From positions 3,100,001 to 3,164,000 of the forward strand of contig NC_015160.1 of NCBI RefSeq assembly GCF_000190535.1: a stretch of DNA of 64,000 bases. Direction: 5' to 3'. The translations under genes were made by a program, and so were the position numbers. This DNA is from Odoribacter splanchnicus DSM 20712. Lineage in GTDB: Bacteria; Bacteroidota; Bacteroidia; Bacteroidales; Marinifilaceae. Position 1 is the first letter of the stretch; the number at the start of each line of letters is the position of its first letter. Below are positions 8,701 through 15,864 of the stretch, one piece after another. The notes under the pieces are model-generated. The model was given only the letters and a program-made list of their open reading frames with translations. It ran no database searches and had not been told where the DNA came from.

Positions 8701-9647
8701 TGGGTCAGGAAACCCCGGAACGGGACGACAACGCCCTGATGAATCGCGTAGTACTATGTGAAGTCCCCAAACGGACAGAAGAATATACTGCCCGGGAGAC
8801 TGAAGTATTTCAACGATTGAAAGATTCCGAAAAGACCGGACTTTGCAATGTTCTGTTTGAGATTTTGAAGCTACGTCCGATTGTACAGGACCACTTTAAA
8901 CATCTTGAGCGAACCACAAACAAGGAACTGACCGACGCCGTTCTTTCTGGAGGGGATGCTTCAGGCGACATGGTCCGGATTATAAAAACAGTCTCCCTGT
9001 TCCTGACAATGTGCCGTCTTTTAGAAACATATGCTCCGCATCTTCAATTACCCTTTACATATCAGGAATTTTTTAACCTGGCTAAAGACAAGGTTAAATG
9101 GCAAATAGAACTAATCAGTCACTCTGACAAACTAGCCGGATTCTTTAAGGCTATTGAGGTGATGATAAATACCGGGACTATAAAAGAAGGACGCGACTAC
9201 GATATCTCCCAACCAGGAAAATTGACATTAAAAGCTTCAGGTGGAGAATCGGCTCAGGTCAATCTAAAAGCCGACGAAAAAATCCTGTTCATCCGCTTGG
9301 CCAATTTATTTACCTATTACGCAAAATCGTCCTACAATACAGAAAGTGCAACACAATCGACTATCGAACAGAACTTACGGTCAAATCCGGCCTATATCGG
9401 TGTTGTCAGCAGCCGGAAATTCCGATGGAAAGAGGTCGAAGAAGTGCCGAAATCTGAAGTAAGCGGCAATATGGAAATGATCCGGATCATGAGAGACAGG
9501 ATACAAACAACTTCCTGTATTGCCCTAAACTACGATATATTCCGGAAGTATTTCGATATCGATCTGGAACGAAGTGCACCTCCTGAACAACCCGAAACAA
9601 CTGAACTGAAAGAAAGACAGCTTTGTGAAGACAAAGTACTATTCTAA
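5730..9647 (+). CDS. Primase-helicase: CHC2 zinc finger, Toprim and NTPase domains
   Basis: A 1305-residue replication protein. The N-terminus is DnaG-like: a CHC2 zinc finger with C38, H41, C59 and C62, then the primase core, then Toprim with the catalytic glutamate in WVEGQFD (E263) and the DGDNAG acidic motif at 307-312. The C-terminal half has a P-loop GPTMSGKT (893-900) and a likely Walker B/sensor region (SPVIILGQETPERDDN near 985-1000), typical of phage and plasmid helicases rather than DnaB. It would make primers and unwind DNA at the phage fork. The gene is followed by a strong terminator and then the iteron region, so initiator functions and origin are adjacent. A replicative polymerase is not encoded in the window, so host polymerase III is presumably recruited. 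Confidence 0.9.
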   Translation: MQIPPEIIDKIRQAADIVDIIGSYITLKKKGANYWGPCPFHSEKTASFSVSPAKQIFKCFGCGEGGNVFTFLQKYDGLSFPEAVRQLGKKYNIEIPENELTPEELEKIHRRESLQVVLRAATHFFRQHQTDKTAEKYLISRGFTPGDKILEQYHIGYAPASNKLRDELQRQGYDLQLLQDNSLIKDGKNGPEDKFQDRIMFPIFNLTGNPIGFQSRRINDALTKIPKYCNSDNNELFCKGSIIFGLYQARGAISREDKVYWVEGQFDVLTFVKAEIPNTVCGSGTAMTEEQIRTLLRFTRNITLIYDGDNAGQEAAQKNITALIEQGAIVRCVKLPTGEDPDSFARKMNPADLKKYLKKQEKDFASFLAELNEPHFHDPELKEKCLEEICRLIAFLRKESLQASYIKNIVKIFDLDEAIIWSKIRETVKSLPAEAYIKDGFYGIDESLEMLQDNPGNCILTGNFELFSKHYGNDPVVYFSGQVPTDQIQNFQRFIDNVEFQDNYALNFDDKKESKSLLLLKALFRAGVAVTVLSPESGAVGFAQYYVKMYGSVMDSANETQRAVYVDRCAELISCAGETVRTVMANSWASSLGLKIAQYKDILKPYLEKRRSKSAINTQRIDVDDFLIAYDPEKIPEYVEENEEYKRIYRRYGFFPLLNKKSEPVCYMFRNEKGGHIQVSDFYMTPLLHIYDQDSEFNKRVIKITRLYSQQPLYIEVKSKSLAKLSSFEEILLNEEALNFENGNDTYFKKIRQAMSYNYTKCTELKVFGQQSEGFFAFANAIFHKVEKEFRIDYADDLGVMTHDDENYYSPAYSKIYSGLRKDSDKYEQHRYFIFKDIPVEKQCSFQEWASLMDEVYKINHNGKWAVIYAIMCTFRSDIHAIDRLFTSLFFVGPTMSGKTQIAISIRSLFVDPKAPSFNLNSGTDAAFFTLMEGFRDIPQVLEEYNNKSITDAKFQGLKAITYDGDGKQKRKRINDRDLDTSKVNSPVIILGQETPERDDNALMNRVVLCEVPKRTEEYTARETEVFQRLKDSEKTGLCNVLFEILKLRPIVQDHFKHLERTTNKELTDAVLSGGDASGDMVRIIKTVSLFLTMCRLLETYAPHLQLPFTYQEFFNLAKDKVKWQIELISHSDKLAGFFKAIEVMINTGTIKEGRDYDISQPGKLTLKASGGESAQVNLKADEKILFIRLANLFTYYAKSSYNTESATQSTIEQNLRSNPAYIGVVSSRKFRWKEVEEVPKSEVSGNMEMIRIMRDRIQTTSCIALNYDIFRKYFDIDLERSAPPEQPETTELKERQLCEDKVLF

Positions 9648-9653
9648 AGAGAC

Positions 9654-9678
9654 AACCCGGCCGATTGGCCGGGTTTTT
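9654..9678 (+). terminator. Terminator after the primase-helicase
   Basis: AACCCGGCC (9654-9662), loop GATT and GGCCGGGTT (9667-9675) are followed by TTT. It lies seven bases after the primase-helicase stop codon. A second perfect hairpin, CCGGTATTCT/AGAATACCGG, follows at 9685-9709. Confidence 0.85.
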
Positions 9679-9847
9679 CAATTCCCGGTATTCTCGGCAA
9701 GAATACCGGAACCTTTCTTTCATATAAGGACTGGCCGGAATCGAAAACCATATGAGTCCGATCCAGTCATTTTTCCCCCCATACCCCCCCAATATTCAGA
9801 GGAAAATTATAAAAGAGAGTTTTTCTGAAAAATTTTCCAGAAAACAG

Positions 9848-10193
9848 CGACCTACCGACCTACCGACCTACCAAAGAAACTTTTTTCAAAAATAGAAACA
9901 CACGTAAAGCTTTATATATTATATATTTATAAGAAAAAATTATATATATATTCATAGGTAGGTCAATGGTAGGTTGGTAGGTTTTGGTAGGTCGGGTAGG
10001 TTTTAGCCTTATTCAGTGTTTTCTCCCTGTAAAAATCCTAAAACCTACCAAAAACGTCAAAAAAGGGCTTGGTAGGTCGGGTAGGTCGTCATTTTTCTAT
10101 GTTTTTTCACCTCTCCGTTTTTGCTTTTTGCTTTATTTTCAGTATATTAGCTTTTGAAATCCGGCCGTGGTAGGTCGGTAGGTCGGTAGGTCG
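9848..10193. other. Candidate phage replication origin with iterons
   Basis: The 626-base gap after the primase-helicase holds about 14 copies of a GTAGGT-centred repeat. Three tandem CGACCTAC octamers (9848-9871) mark the left edge. Three tandem GTAGGTCG octamers (10170-10193), the exact inverse, mark the right edge. Between them lie forward copies starting at 9958, 9969, 9977, 9987, 9996, 10072 and 10081, and one reverse copy at 10043. A long TATA-type A+T-rich block (about 9910-9950) is inside and looks like a duplex-unwinding element. Hairpins (9685-9709 and about 9730-9769) and C-tracts (about 9774-9788) lie to the left. Iterons plus an A+T-rich block beside a primase gene are the usual marks of an origin; the assignment is inference. 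Confidence 0.7.
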
Positions 10194-10273
10194 CAAAAAT
10201 TAGTGAAAACAATTTCAAAAAATAGTTTTTTGTCTTTTCCGGACAAAATCAGAGATATTAAATTCGGTTGAAA

Positions 10274-10816
10274 ATGGAAATTTATACAGTTAAAGTTGCA
10301 GTGAAACCCTATACAAAGGCATATCTGGAAAACAATTACGGCAATCCGGCGGATATCCGGCAAGATCCCGAGCTGAATGACATGGTCACCATGATGCTCC
10401 GCGAAGGATCCACGCGCCTGGATAAAATCATTTCATCCAACTTTCCGGCTACCGTGGAGCTGAGAATCACAAAGGATACTTTCTTCCGGTATGGATTTAC
10501 ACTCACTAAAACAGAAACGCTGAAACTAAATTCCTTTCTTGAAAAAAGAATCAAGTTTCTTGCACGGATTCACATCGCATACCATCAAAGCCTGGGCTAT
10601 TCGGTTGCGAAATGCATCCGGGATTTTCAGGAAACTTTCGGCTTTCCGGAAGACGTCTGGGGATATGATTCCATAAAAAAAGATTTCGACCGGAACGGCT
10701 CCCTGGTACAAAAACGGCTGATCGGAAATTTCAGGAACGAATTAAGCAGAATATTTATGGAAATGTTGTCGGATATCGGGACACCGTTGAAGGTTGTCGG
10801 TAAAAGACAGCTCTAA
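10274..10816 (+). CDS. Hypothetical protein beside the origin
   Basis: A 180-residue basic protein. I use ATG 10274; an in-frame TTG two codons earlier is possible. The sequence is helical, with a central ELRITKDTFFRYGFTL segment and a C-terminal amphipathic helix. I do not recognise the family. It begins 80 bases after the last iteron, so an origin-binding, replication-control or late-activation role is possible, but only from position. Confidence 0.65.
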   Translation: MEIYTVKVAVKPYTKAYLENNYGNPADIRQDPELNDMVTMMLREGSTRLDKIISSNFPATVELRITKDTFFRYGFTLTKTETLKLNSFLEKRIKFLARIHIAYHQSLGYSVAKCIRDFQETFGFPEDVWGYDSIKKDFDRNGSLVQKRLIGNFRNELSRIFMEMLSDIGTPLKVVGKRQL

Positions 10817-10826
10817 TAACAACAAT

Positions 10827-11237
10827 ATGGATAATACAGGTGGTTTAGTAAAAATATATGTCTGTCCGGTTTCAAACATTAGTGATTCTGGCCAGATTAT
10901 AGATCAGGAACGTTTAATTCAGGTTAATTTCATTCTGGATTCTGCCAAACGGAAATGTACCCGGAAAGATGATAAAAACGGGGAATATTACGACCTGAAA
11001 ATAGAATGCACTGTTGCCCGATCCGATAAAGACAACTTTTACACCGAATTACTCCTGAACAACTTCGTTGTGATCACATCCGATAGTAATAATATCACCC
11101 GGATTGACGGCACCCGGAATGAACCCTTGCGTTATGAAATTGAATCAGACACCGGCGAAGAATTTGAGGACCTGAATTGTGTAAAACTCAAGTTTTCCCG
11201 AAAATTACGCTTCCCTTCCCCGTTAATAAGTTTGTAA
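10827..11237 (+). CDS. Hypothetical phage protein before the late genes
   Basis: A 136-residue acidic protein starting at ATG 10827; an upstream in-frame TTG at 10794 overlaps the previous gene and is less likely. It is rich in strand-like segments (VKIYVCPVSN, LIQVNFILDS, LLLNNFVVITSD) and has no known motif. It is the last gene before the first late promoter-like element. Its function is unknown. Confidence 0.6.
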   Translation: MDNTGGLVKIYVCPVSNISDSGQIIDQERLIQVNFILDSAKRKCTRKDDKNGEYYDLKIECTVARSDKDNFYTELLLNNFVVITSDSNNITRIDGTRNEPLRYEIESDTGEEFEDLNCVKLKFSRKLRFPSPLISL

Positions 11238-11239
11238 CT

Positions 11240-11274
11240 GTCCTTTTTCCACCTGTCCGATAGCCATAATATTG
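11240..11274 (+). promoter_or_regulatory. Late promoter-like element 1
   Basis: GTCCTTTTTCCACC starts at 11240. TAATATTG (11267-11274) starts exactly 26 bases after the G. The same pair at the same distance precedes 18217, 21713 and 32750. The box ends 16 bases before the protease start codon. AATATTG in the box and CAATATT next to the ATG also form an inverted repeat. Confidence 0.55.
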
Positions 11275-11290
11275 CCTGAAAAACAATATT

Positions 11291-12364
11291 ATGGCGACTA
11301 CAGAATTCGACATTGATTCCTATATCGGGGAATGGGGCTACTCAAATCGTTACATTAAATCTTACCTGAATGCTGCCGGAAAAAATCCGGTTATTTGTCA
11401 TGTTTGCAGTGGTGGTGGCGACTTCCTGATGGCAATCAACATCAAAGATCAGTTTGCAGCTCACGGAAGTGTAACTGTAGATATTTCAGGGTACGCAGCC
11501 AGTGCTGCTACTTTAATAGGCTTGGGTGCAAAACATACCCGTATCAGCAATTCATCTTTCTACCTTATACATAAAGTCATGTCCTGGGTGAATGCCTGGG
11601 GAGGCATGAATGAAGATCAGATATCCGATCTGATTACTCACCTGGAAAAAGTTAAAGATGAAAATGAGAAAATGACTCTGGTAGCTGCAAAAGCATATGC
11701 AGACAGATCCGGAAAGCCGGTTCTGGAAATTCTGAACCTGATGAAAGAAGAAAAATGGCTAACAGCCGATGAAGCAAAAGAATGGGGCTTCGTTGACGAA
11801 GTGTATAACACTACAACCACAAAAATCAATCTGGCAAAAGTCTCTGAAAAATTCAACATGATGGGACTTCCCAAACTTCCGGATTTTTCCGCAACTGACG
11901 ATGACTCACTCGTTGGTAAAGTTGTTTCCGGAATCCGCGAATTCTTCAGCAAAGAAAATACTCCGATTTTTCCACAATCCAAAATAGATCAAATACCAAT
12001 GAAACAATTCACCCTACTCAACACGATTCTGGCTGTTACATCCCTGGAAAGCCAGGACGGGAAAGGCGCGTATCTGAATGAGGCACAACTTCAAGCCTTC
12101 GAAGATGCCATTTCCGGAAAGGACCACCGGATCACCGAACTCACTCAGCATGAAACAAACTACAACAATGCAGTCGATAAACTGAACGCCCTGCATCCGG
12201 ATGTTGCTTCAGCAAAAAACCTGGCAGAAAAAGTAAATGTTTTATCCCGGAAACTGGCAGAAAAACCAGGTGTTCCGGCTTCCGGACAGTCTGAAAATCC
12301 TCTGAATCAAAACGACGGGGTTGACTGGGATAAAATGATGTCTCTCAAACACATGAAAGATTAA
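11291..12364 (+). CDS. ClpP-like (S14) prohead maturation protease
   Basis: A 357-residue protein. The first 190 residues have the ClpP/crotonase-like serine protease fold: nucleophile S71 in GYAASAA and the catalytic histidine H94 in SFYLIHK. The C-terminal part (about 210-357) is charged, helical and coiled-coil-like, resembling a scaffold domain fused to the protease, as in many HK97-type phages. It would cleave scaffold and capsid delta domains during prohead maturation. It lies directly before the probable capsid gene, as expected, and behind a late promoter-like element. Confidence 0.85.
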   Translation: MATTEFDIDSYIGEWGYSNRYIKSYLNAAGKNPVICHVCSGGGDFLMAINIKDQFAAHGSVTVDISGYAASAATLIGLGAKHTRISNSSFYLIHKVMSWVNAWGGMNEDQISDLITHLEKVKDENEKMTLVAAKAYADRSGKPVLEILNLMKEEKWLTADEAKEWGFVDEVYNTTTTKINLAKVSEKFNMMGLPKLPDFSATDDDSLVGKVVSGIREFFSKENTPIFPQSKIDQIPMKQFTLLNTILAVTSLESQDGKGAYLNEAQLQAFEDAISGKDHRITELTQHETNYNNAVDKLNALHPDVASAKNLAEKVNVLSRKLAEKPGVPASGQSENPLNQNDGVDWDKMMSLKHMKD

Positions 12365-12385
12365 CCTTTAAACATCAATAACACA

Positions 12386-13348
12386 ATGAATGTATCTGAA
12401 ATTATCACCGCTTTCGGTGCCTATTATCTGAACTCAGGTCAGAACATGAACAACATCCTCCGGATGCTGACCCAGGGTGCTGTTACTCCCTCCTATATGA
12501 CTCCGATCAAAACGGAAGAGACAATTTACCGGATGTCTTCCGTTACTGTCGGGAGTCTTGTCCAATCTTTCCAGAAAGACTGGACCCCTTCCGATCCGGG
12601 AATATTCGTTCCGAACGAAATCCGGAAACGTCACATGAAAATAGATATCGATATTTTTCCGGACGATATCGAAGATACCTGGCTGGGTTTTCTGGCTTCA
12701 AACAATTTGTCCAAAAAGGACTGGCCGCTTATCCGTTACATGATCGAGAAAGTATATATTCCGAAGATTCATGAGGATCTGGAAATGAAAGCCTATTACA
12801 CCGGTAAGTACAAAGCACCGACTGCCAAAACAGCCAACAAACCGGAAGATGTCATGGATGGCCTGAAAAGCTTTATCCAGAAAGGGGTAGACGCCGATAA
12901 ATCTCACGTTCTTACCGATATCGGTGCGTTATCAAAAACAACTGTCTTCGACCAGGTAGAAGCTGCTATCGATCAGATTTCGGACGTTTACCAAGGTACA
13001 GAGATGCTTGTTTGTATGGCTCCGGTTTTTGCACGGGCATATCTCCGCGACAAACGTTCACAGGGATTCTACGACATCACCTCTGCTAAGCAGATCGATC
13101 TCGGTATTGATTTTTCACCCAGTCGCGTATGTCCGCTCCCATCGATGGGATCTTGCACAGACTTGTTCATCACGCCGAAAGCAAATCTTTTGCACATTAC
13201 TGACAAAACAATGAACAAAGAAACCTTCAAAATCGAGGAGAGCAAACGTACCGTATCCCTTCTGACCGACTGGCAGGAAGGTGTTGGAATCGCTCTGGAC
13301 GAACTTGTTTGGACGAACATTACAAAGACTCCCGGCGAAGGAGCATAA
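12386..13348 (+). CDS. Probable major capsid protein
   Basis: A 320-residue protein encoded 21 bases after the maturation protease, which is the usual position of a major capsid protein. Length and composition fit an HK97-fold capsid protein: central long helix region about 140-180, and a strand-rich C-terminal domain about 220-315 ending in WQEGVGIALDELVWTNITK. I did not identify a signature motif, so the call rests mainly on synteny, size and the neighbouring protease. Confidence 0.7.
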   Translation: MNVSEIITAFGAYYLNSGQNMNNILRMLTQGAVTPSYMTPIKTEETIYRMSSVTVGSLVQSFQKDWTPSDPGIFVPNEIRKRHMKIDIDIFPDDIEDTWLGFLASNNLSKKDWPLIRYMIEKVYIPKIHEDLEMKAYYTGKYKAPTAKTANKPEDVMDGLKSFIQKGVDADKSHVLTDIGALSKTTVFDQVEAAIDQISDVYQGTEMLVCMAPVFARAYLRDKRSQGFYDITSAKQIDLGIDFSPSRVCPLPSMGSCTDLFITPKANLLHITDKTMNKETFKIEESKRTVSLLTDWQEGVGIALDELVWTNITKTPGEGA

Positions 13349-13366
13349 TTTGTCATTCTTTAACCA

Positions 13367-13379
13367 TAGCCTCGGGCTA
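13367..13379 (+). promoter_or_regulatory. Leader hairpin before the virion gene at 13395
   Basis: TAGCC-TCG-GGCTA forms a 5-bp stem ending 15 bases before ATG 13395. Confidence 0.35.
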
Positions 13380-13394
13380 ATAAACTATATAAAA

Positions 13395-13961
13395 ATGGCT
13401 GTAGATTTTACTGATATTGATAAAAATCTCCCGGATGGTCAGAATATGGGCGGTATTCCGCAGTTGGTATATTTCGCTTTACAAAGTGACGTACTATCCT
13501 GGCCGACACCTCCAACCACCGACACTGAAAACATTACTATGGAGAAAATGGGAGCTTTAGTCGGAGATATAAAAATGAAAGTCGGAAAAAAAATGAATAG
13601 TTTCTACATAACCGACGATGAAGGGAAACTGGATTTCGAAGGTGTAGGAGAAAAAGACGGGAAAAGCTTCATCATGAAGCTGCGTATTTATAATCCGGGA
13701 TTGCAAAGTAAATTACTTGGTTTCATCAATCTTGCAAAAAATGAGAACCTGGTATTTATTGCTCCGGACAACAATGGCAATAATTTCCTGTTAGGTGACG
13801 CACTGCGGGGAGCGATTCTGGATAGTATCGACGGGATGACCACCGGACAGAAGACTGAAGAGCGTCCGGGTGCCGGAATGATATTCTCGTATAAAACAGC
13901 AAATATTTGCCAGTACACTGGCACAATTCCATCTGCTGTTGTAACTGAACCAGGTGCGTAA
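13395..13961 (+). CDS. Virion protein, paralogue of the 28432 gene N-terminus
   Basis: A 188-residue protein starting at ATG 13395; upstream in-frame codons overlap the capsid gene and are not conserved. It is clearly paralogous to residues 1-187 of the 385-residue protein at 28432: both begin DFTDI.KNLP.G.NMGG and share FEGVGEKDGKSFI, NPGLQSKLLGFIN and DGMTTGQKTEERPGAGMIF. Two copies in one phage, one next to the capsid and one in the tail cluster, suggest a decoration, head-tail or tail-tube role. I do not recognise the family. Confidence 0.7.
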   Translation: MAVDFTDIDKNLPDGQNMGGIPQLVYFALQSDVLSWPTPPTTDTENITMEKMGALVGDIKMKVGKKMNSFYITDDEGKLDFEGVGEKDGKSFIMKLRIYNPGLQSKLLGFINLAKNENLVFIAPDNNGNNFLLGDALRGAILDSIDGMTTGQKTEERPGAGMIFSYKTANICQYTGTIPSAVVTEPGA

Positions 13962-13964
13962 CCA

Positions 13965-13986
13965 GGTCCCGGTTTCTCCCGGGACC
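13965..13986 (+). promoter_or_regulatory. Leader hairpin before the coiled-coil gene
   Basis: GGTCCCGG (13965-13972), loop TTTCTC and CCGGGACC (13979-13986) form a perfect 8-bp stem. It ends 14 bases before ATG 14001 and four bases after the previous stop. No U tract follows, so it is probably a processing, stability or attenuation element. Confidence 0.45.
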
Positions 13987-14000
13987 ACATTTCTACAAAA

Positions 14001-14999
14001 ATGGGACTTATTAAGAATCAACAAATCGAAATAACCAACTGGCTAAATAGCGACCGGAATTACGACGACGGAGTTTTTCTCTATCAAAAATATGGGAAAA
14101 ATCCGGTTTTGAAACGCCTGTTTCCCGGTAGGGAAAAATTCCAGGCAGAAAAGCTCGCTTATGAACTCGGAAAACTGATTGGTCTTGGTTTTAATCAGAC
14201 ATTAGAAATTCAGGAACCTGATAACAAGCAGGTCCCGGATTCCGGATCTGATGAAACTACCCCGAATCCGACCAATACCCAATCAACCGATAAGGCTGAG
14301 ACATTTGCCGACAAAGCCGAAAGTTTCGCAGAAGATGCTGAAGATTTTGCCAATGCAGCCGAAGAGCATAAAAACAGTGCTGAAGAATTTTCGGAAGAAG
14401 CAAAGCAAGCAGCTAACGAAACAAAAGAATTTGCCGACAAAGCCAAGGCCGCAGCCGAAACGCTCGGAGCCATGGCCGCAGGTGATCCGGTTCCTGCCGG
14501 TAACTACCCTCCGGTAATAAACCAGATTATCGCAGAATTTTCCCGACTCTATAACGAGCGCGGAATGTTGAAAAAACAGGAAAACGATACACCGGACGAA
14601 AACACGCCGGAAAATATCGAAACACGCCGGAAAATTATCGAAAAAATCGAATCCATTTCCGCGCGTATGGATATCCTCTACGCTGCTAAAAAAGCTTATC
14701 TGGAAAAGGATATTGTTCCGGATGAAAAAGAGCTTTATCCGGTCCCAAATCAGCAAACAGCTTCAGATCCAACTGATTCCGGCCAGTTAATCATTAAACG
14801 GAACAACCTGCGCAGCTCTATTACCCGGGCAAAAAATCAGCTCGAATATCAGAGCCAGAAAAAAGCGGATAAACCAAACCCTATGCCGGATTGTCCGAAA
14901 CGCAGGGAACTCGAAGTAAGGATAACAGAGAAAGAAAAAGAACTTGCGGAAATCGAAGCAAAGCTGAACGATGCTGATCGATCTGAAAAACCTGAATAA
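14001..14999 (+). CDS. Coiled-coil repeat virion-cluster protein
   Basis: A 332-residue highly charged protein. Residues about 95-155 are a run of near-heptad alanine/glutamate repeats (units such as ADKAESFAEDAEDFANAAEE), predicted to form a long coiled coil. More helical, lysine/glutamate-rich segments follow at about 205-330. The N-terminal 60 residues are a different, compact region. Similar repeat patterns occur in phage fibre, scaffold and structural proteins. The position between capsid and terminase genes suggests a structural role. A terminator follows 16 bases after the stop. Confidence 0.6.
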   Translation: MGLIKNQQIEITNWLNSDRNYDDGVFLYQKYGKNPVLKRLFPGREKFQAEKLAYELGKLIGLGFNQTLEIQEPDNKQVPDSGSDETTPNPTNTQSTDKAETFADKAESFAEDAEDFANAAEEHKNSAEEFSEEAKQAANETKEFADKAKAAAETLGAMAAGDPVPAGNYPPVINQIIAEFSRLYNERGMLKKQENDTPDENTPENIETRRKIIEKIESISARMDILYAAKKAYLEKDIVPDEKELYPVPNQQTASDPTDSGQLIIKRNNLRSSITRAKNQLEYQSQKKADKPNPMPDCPKRRELEVRITEKEKELAEIEAKLNDADRSEKPE

Positions 15000-15669
15000 A
15001 ACAGAGCAAAACACAAAAGAACCGGAAAATCAACCGGTTCTTTTTTTACCAGTTTCTGAATGCAGGAATCTGGCTGACCCAGAAACATCCTTGCGGAAAC
15101 AGATCGGGATACTGGAGCATAATGTTTGTATAAACTTTTGGAGTTATGGCAGCTTTTCACTCCACGAACTAATGTTTTACATTCTTCAGCAAACAGGTCC
15201 GGCACATATCAACATGTGTACCTGGTCAATCAGTCAGGATGCTATCGAAAAGATCATCCGGAAATATCAAAAAGGTGGAATCCTTTCCATCCGTTTTCTC
15301 CTCGATCCGCGTGTAAAGGTCTGTAAAGCCAAACCGCTTCAGATGCTATCTGCCAATTTTCCGTATAAAATCCTTCGCGTACATGCTAAAGTTGTAACAA
15401 TCGAAAATGAAGCCTGGAAGATATCGGTAGTCAGCAGCCAGAACGCAACAACAAATCCCAAACTGGAACGCGGTGTAATCTTTATTTCCGACGAAATATT
15501 CAATTTTGACAAAACCGTATTCGAACATGAATTTAACACAGCAAGAACTGGAAACAATCGAGGAACTGGCAGGACTGTTCTACACCCCCAAACAGATTGC
15601 AATAATTCTGGAAATAGATCCGGAAATGTTCGAAACACAAATTCGCTCCGAGATTGGAAACATATATAA
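14971..15669 (+). CDS. Phospholipase D-like domain protein
   Basis: A 232-residue frame. A single HxK motif (H138-A-K140) followed by an S-S-Q-N-A-T-x-N segment is the hallmark of one PLD-superfamily half-site. PLD nucleases and lipases act as dimers when only one HxK is present. The GSFSLHELMFYIL helix and RFLLDPR strand upstream fit the fold. The annotated start is uncertain: a strong terminator (15015-15048) lies inside the first 26 codons, so TTG at 15091 (193 residues) is an alternative. The last 48 codons overlap the next gene in another frame. It could be a virion-associated nuclease or a DNA-processing enzyme. Confidence 0.6.
   Translation: MLIDLKNLNKTEQNTKEPENQPVLFLPVSECRNLADPETSLRKQIGILEHNVCINFWSYGSFSLHELMFYILQQTGPAHINMCTWSISQDAIEKIIRKYQKGGILSIRFLLDPRVKVCKAKPLQMLSANFPYKILRVHAKVVTIENEAWKISVVSSQNATTNPKLERGVIFISDEIFNFDKTVFEHEFNTARTGNNRGTGRTVLHPQTDCNNSGNRSGNVRNTNSLRDWKHI
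15015..15048 (+). terminator. Terminator after the coiled-coil gene
   Basis: AAAAGAACCGG (15015-15025) and CCGGTTCTTTT (15034-15044) form an 11-bp stem with an 8-base loop, followed by a T run. It lies 16 bases after the stop of the upstream gene, inside the longest version of the PLD-like frame. Confidence 0.75.
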
Positions 15670-15802
15670 AGCATATTACAAGGGCTATTACGAAGCTGAT
15701 ATCGAACTCCGGAAAAGCATCACACAATCTGCATTATCAGGTAGCTCACCGGCACAAACAATGCTCCGGGATATTCAAAAACAAAGCAGAATTTCAGAAT
15801 AA
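15527..15802 (+). CDS. Small helical protein, possible DNA-binding
   Basis: A 91-residue protein starting at ATG 15527 inside the 3' end of the PLD-like gene in another frame. The N-terminal 40 residues (QQELETIEELAGLFYTPKQI, then AIILEIDPEMFE) resemble a helix-turn-helix as in terminase small subunits, and the C-terminus is helical. A separate, larger terminase small subunit candidate lies at 18217, so this may be a related packaging or regulatory protein. Confidence 0.6.
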   Translation: MNLTQQELETIEELAGLFYTPKQIAIILEIDPEMFETQIRSEIGNIYKAYYKGYYEADIELRKSITQSALSGSSPAQTMLRDIQKQSRISE

Positions 15803-15806
15803 TTCA

Positions 15807-15814
15807 TATATTTG
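15807..15814 (+). promoter_or_regulatory. -7 box of an accessory-gene promoter
   Basis: TATATTTG is an exact TAnnTTTG match, 50 bases upstream of the secreted-protein gene. No clear TTTG is present at -33. It suggests independent expression of this accessory gene inside the late region. Confidence 0.4.
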
Positions 15815-15864
15815 CAAAAACATTAACTGTTTAGAACAATAAATTAATCTTTAAATTGTCAGAA

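Noticed and set aside
9848..10193. CRISPR array
   Set aside because: Repeats are only about 8 bases, partly tandem and inverted, without uniform spacers or cas genes.
13281..13394. Upstream extension of the virion gene at 13395
   Set aside because: It overlaps the capsid gene in another frame, and the paralogue at 28432 starts at the position equivalent to 13395.
14283..14756. 157-codon antisense frame under the coiled-coil gene
   Set aside because: It is the mirror of a low-complexity repeat region (Glu/Ala codons read as Phe/Cys/Ser) with no promoter or homologue visible.
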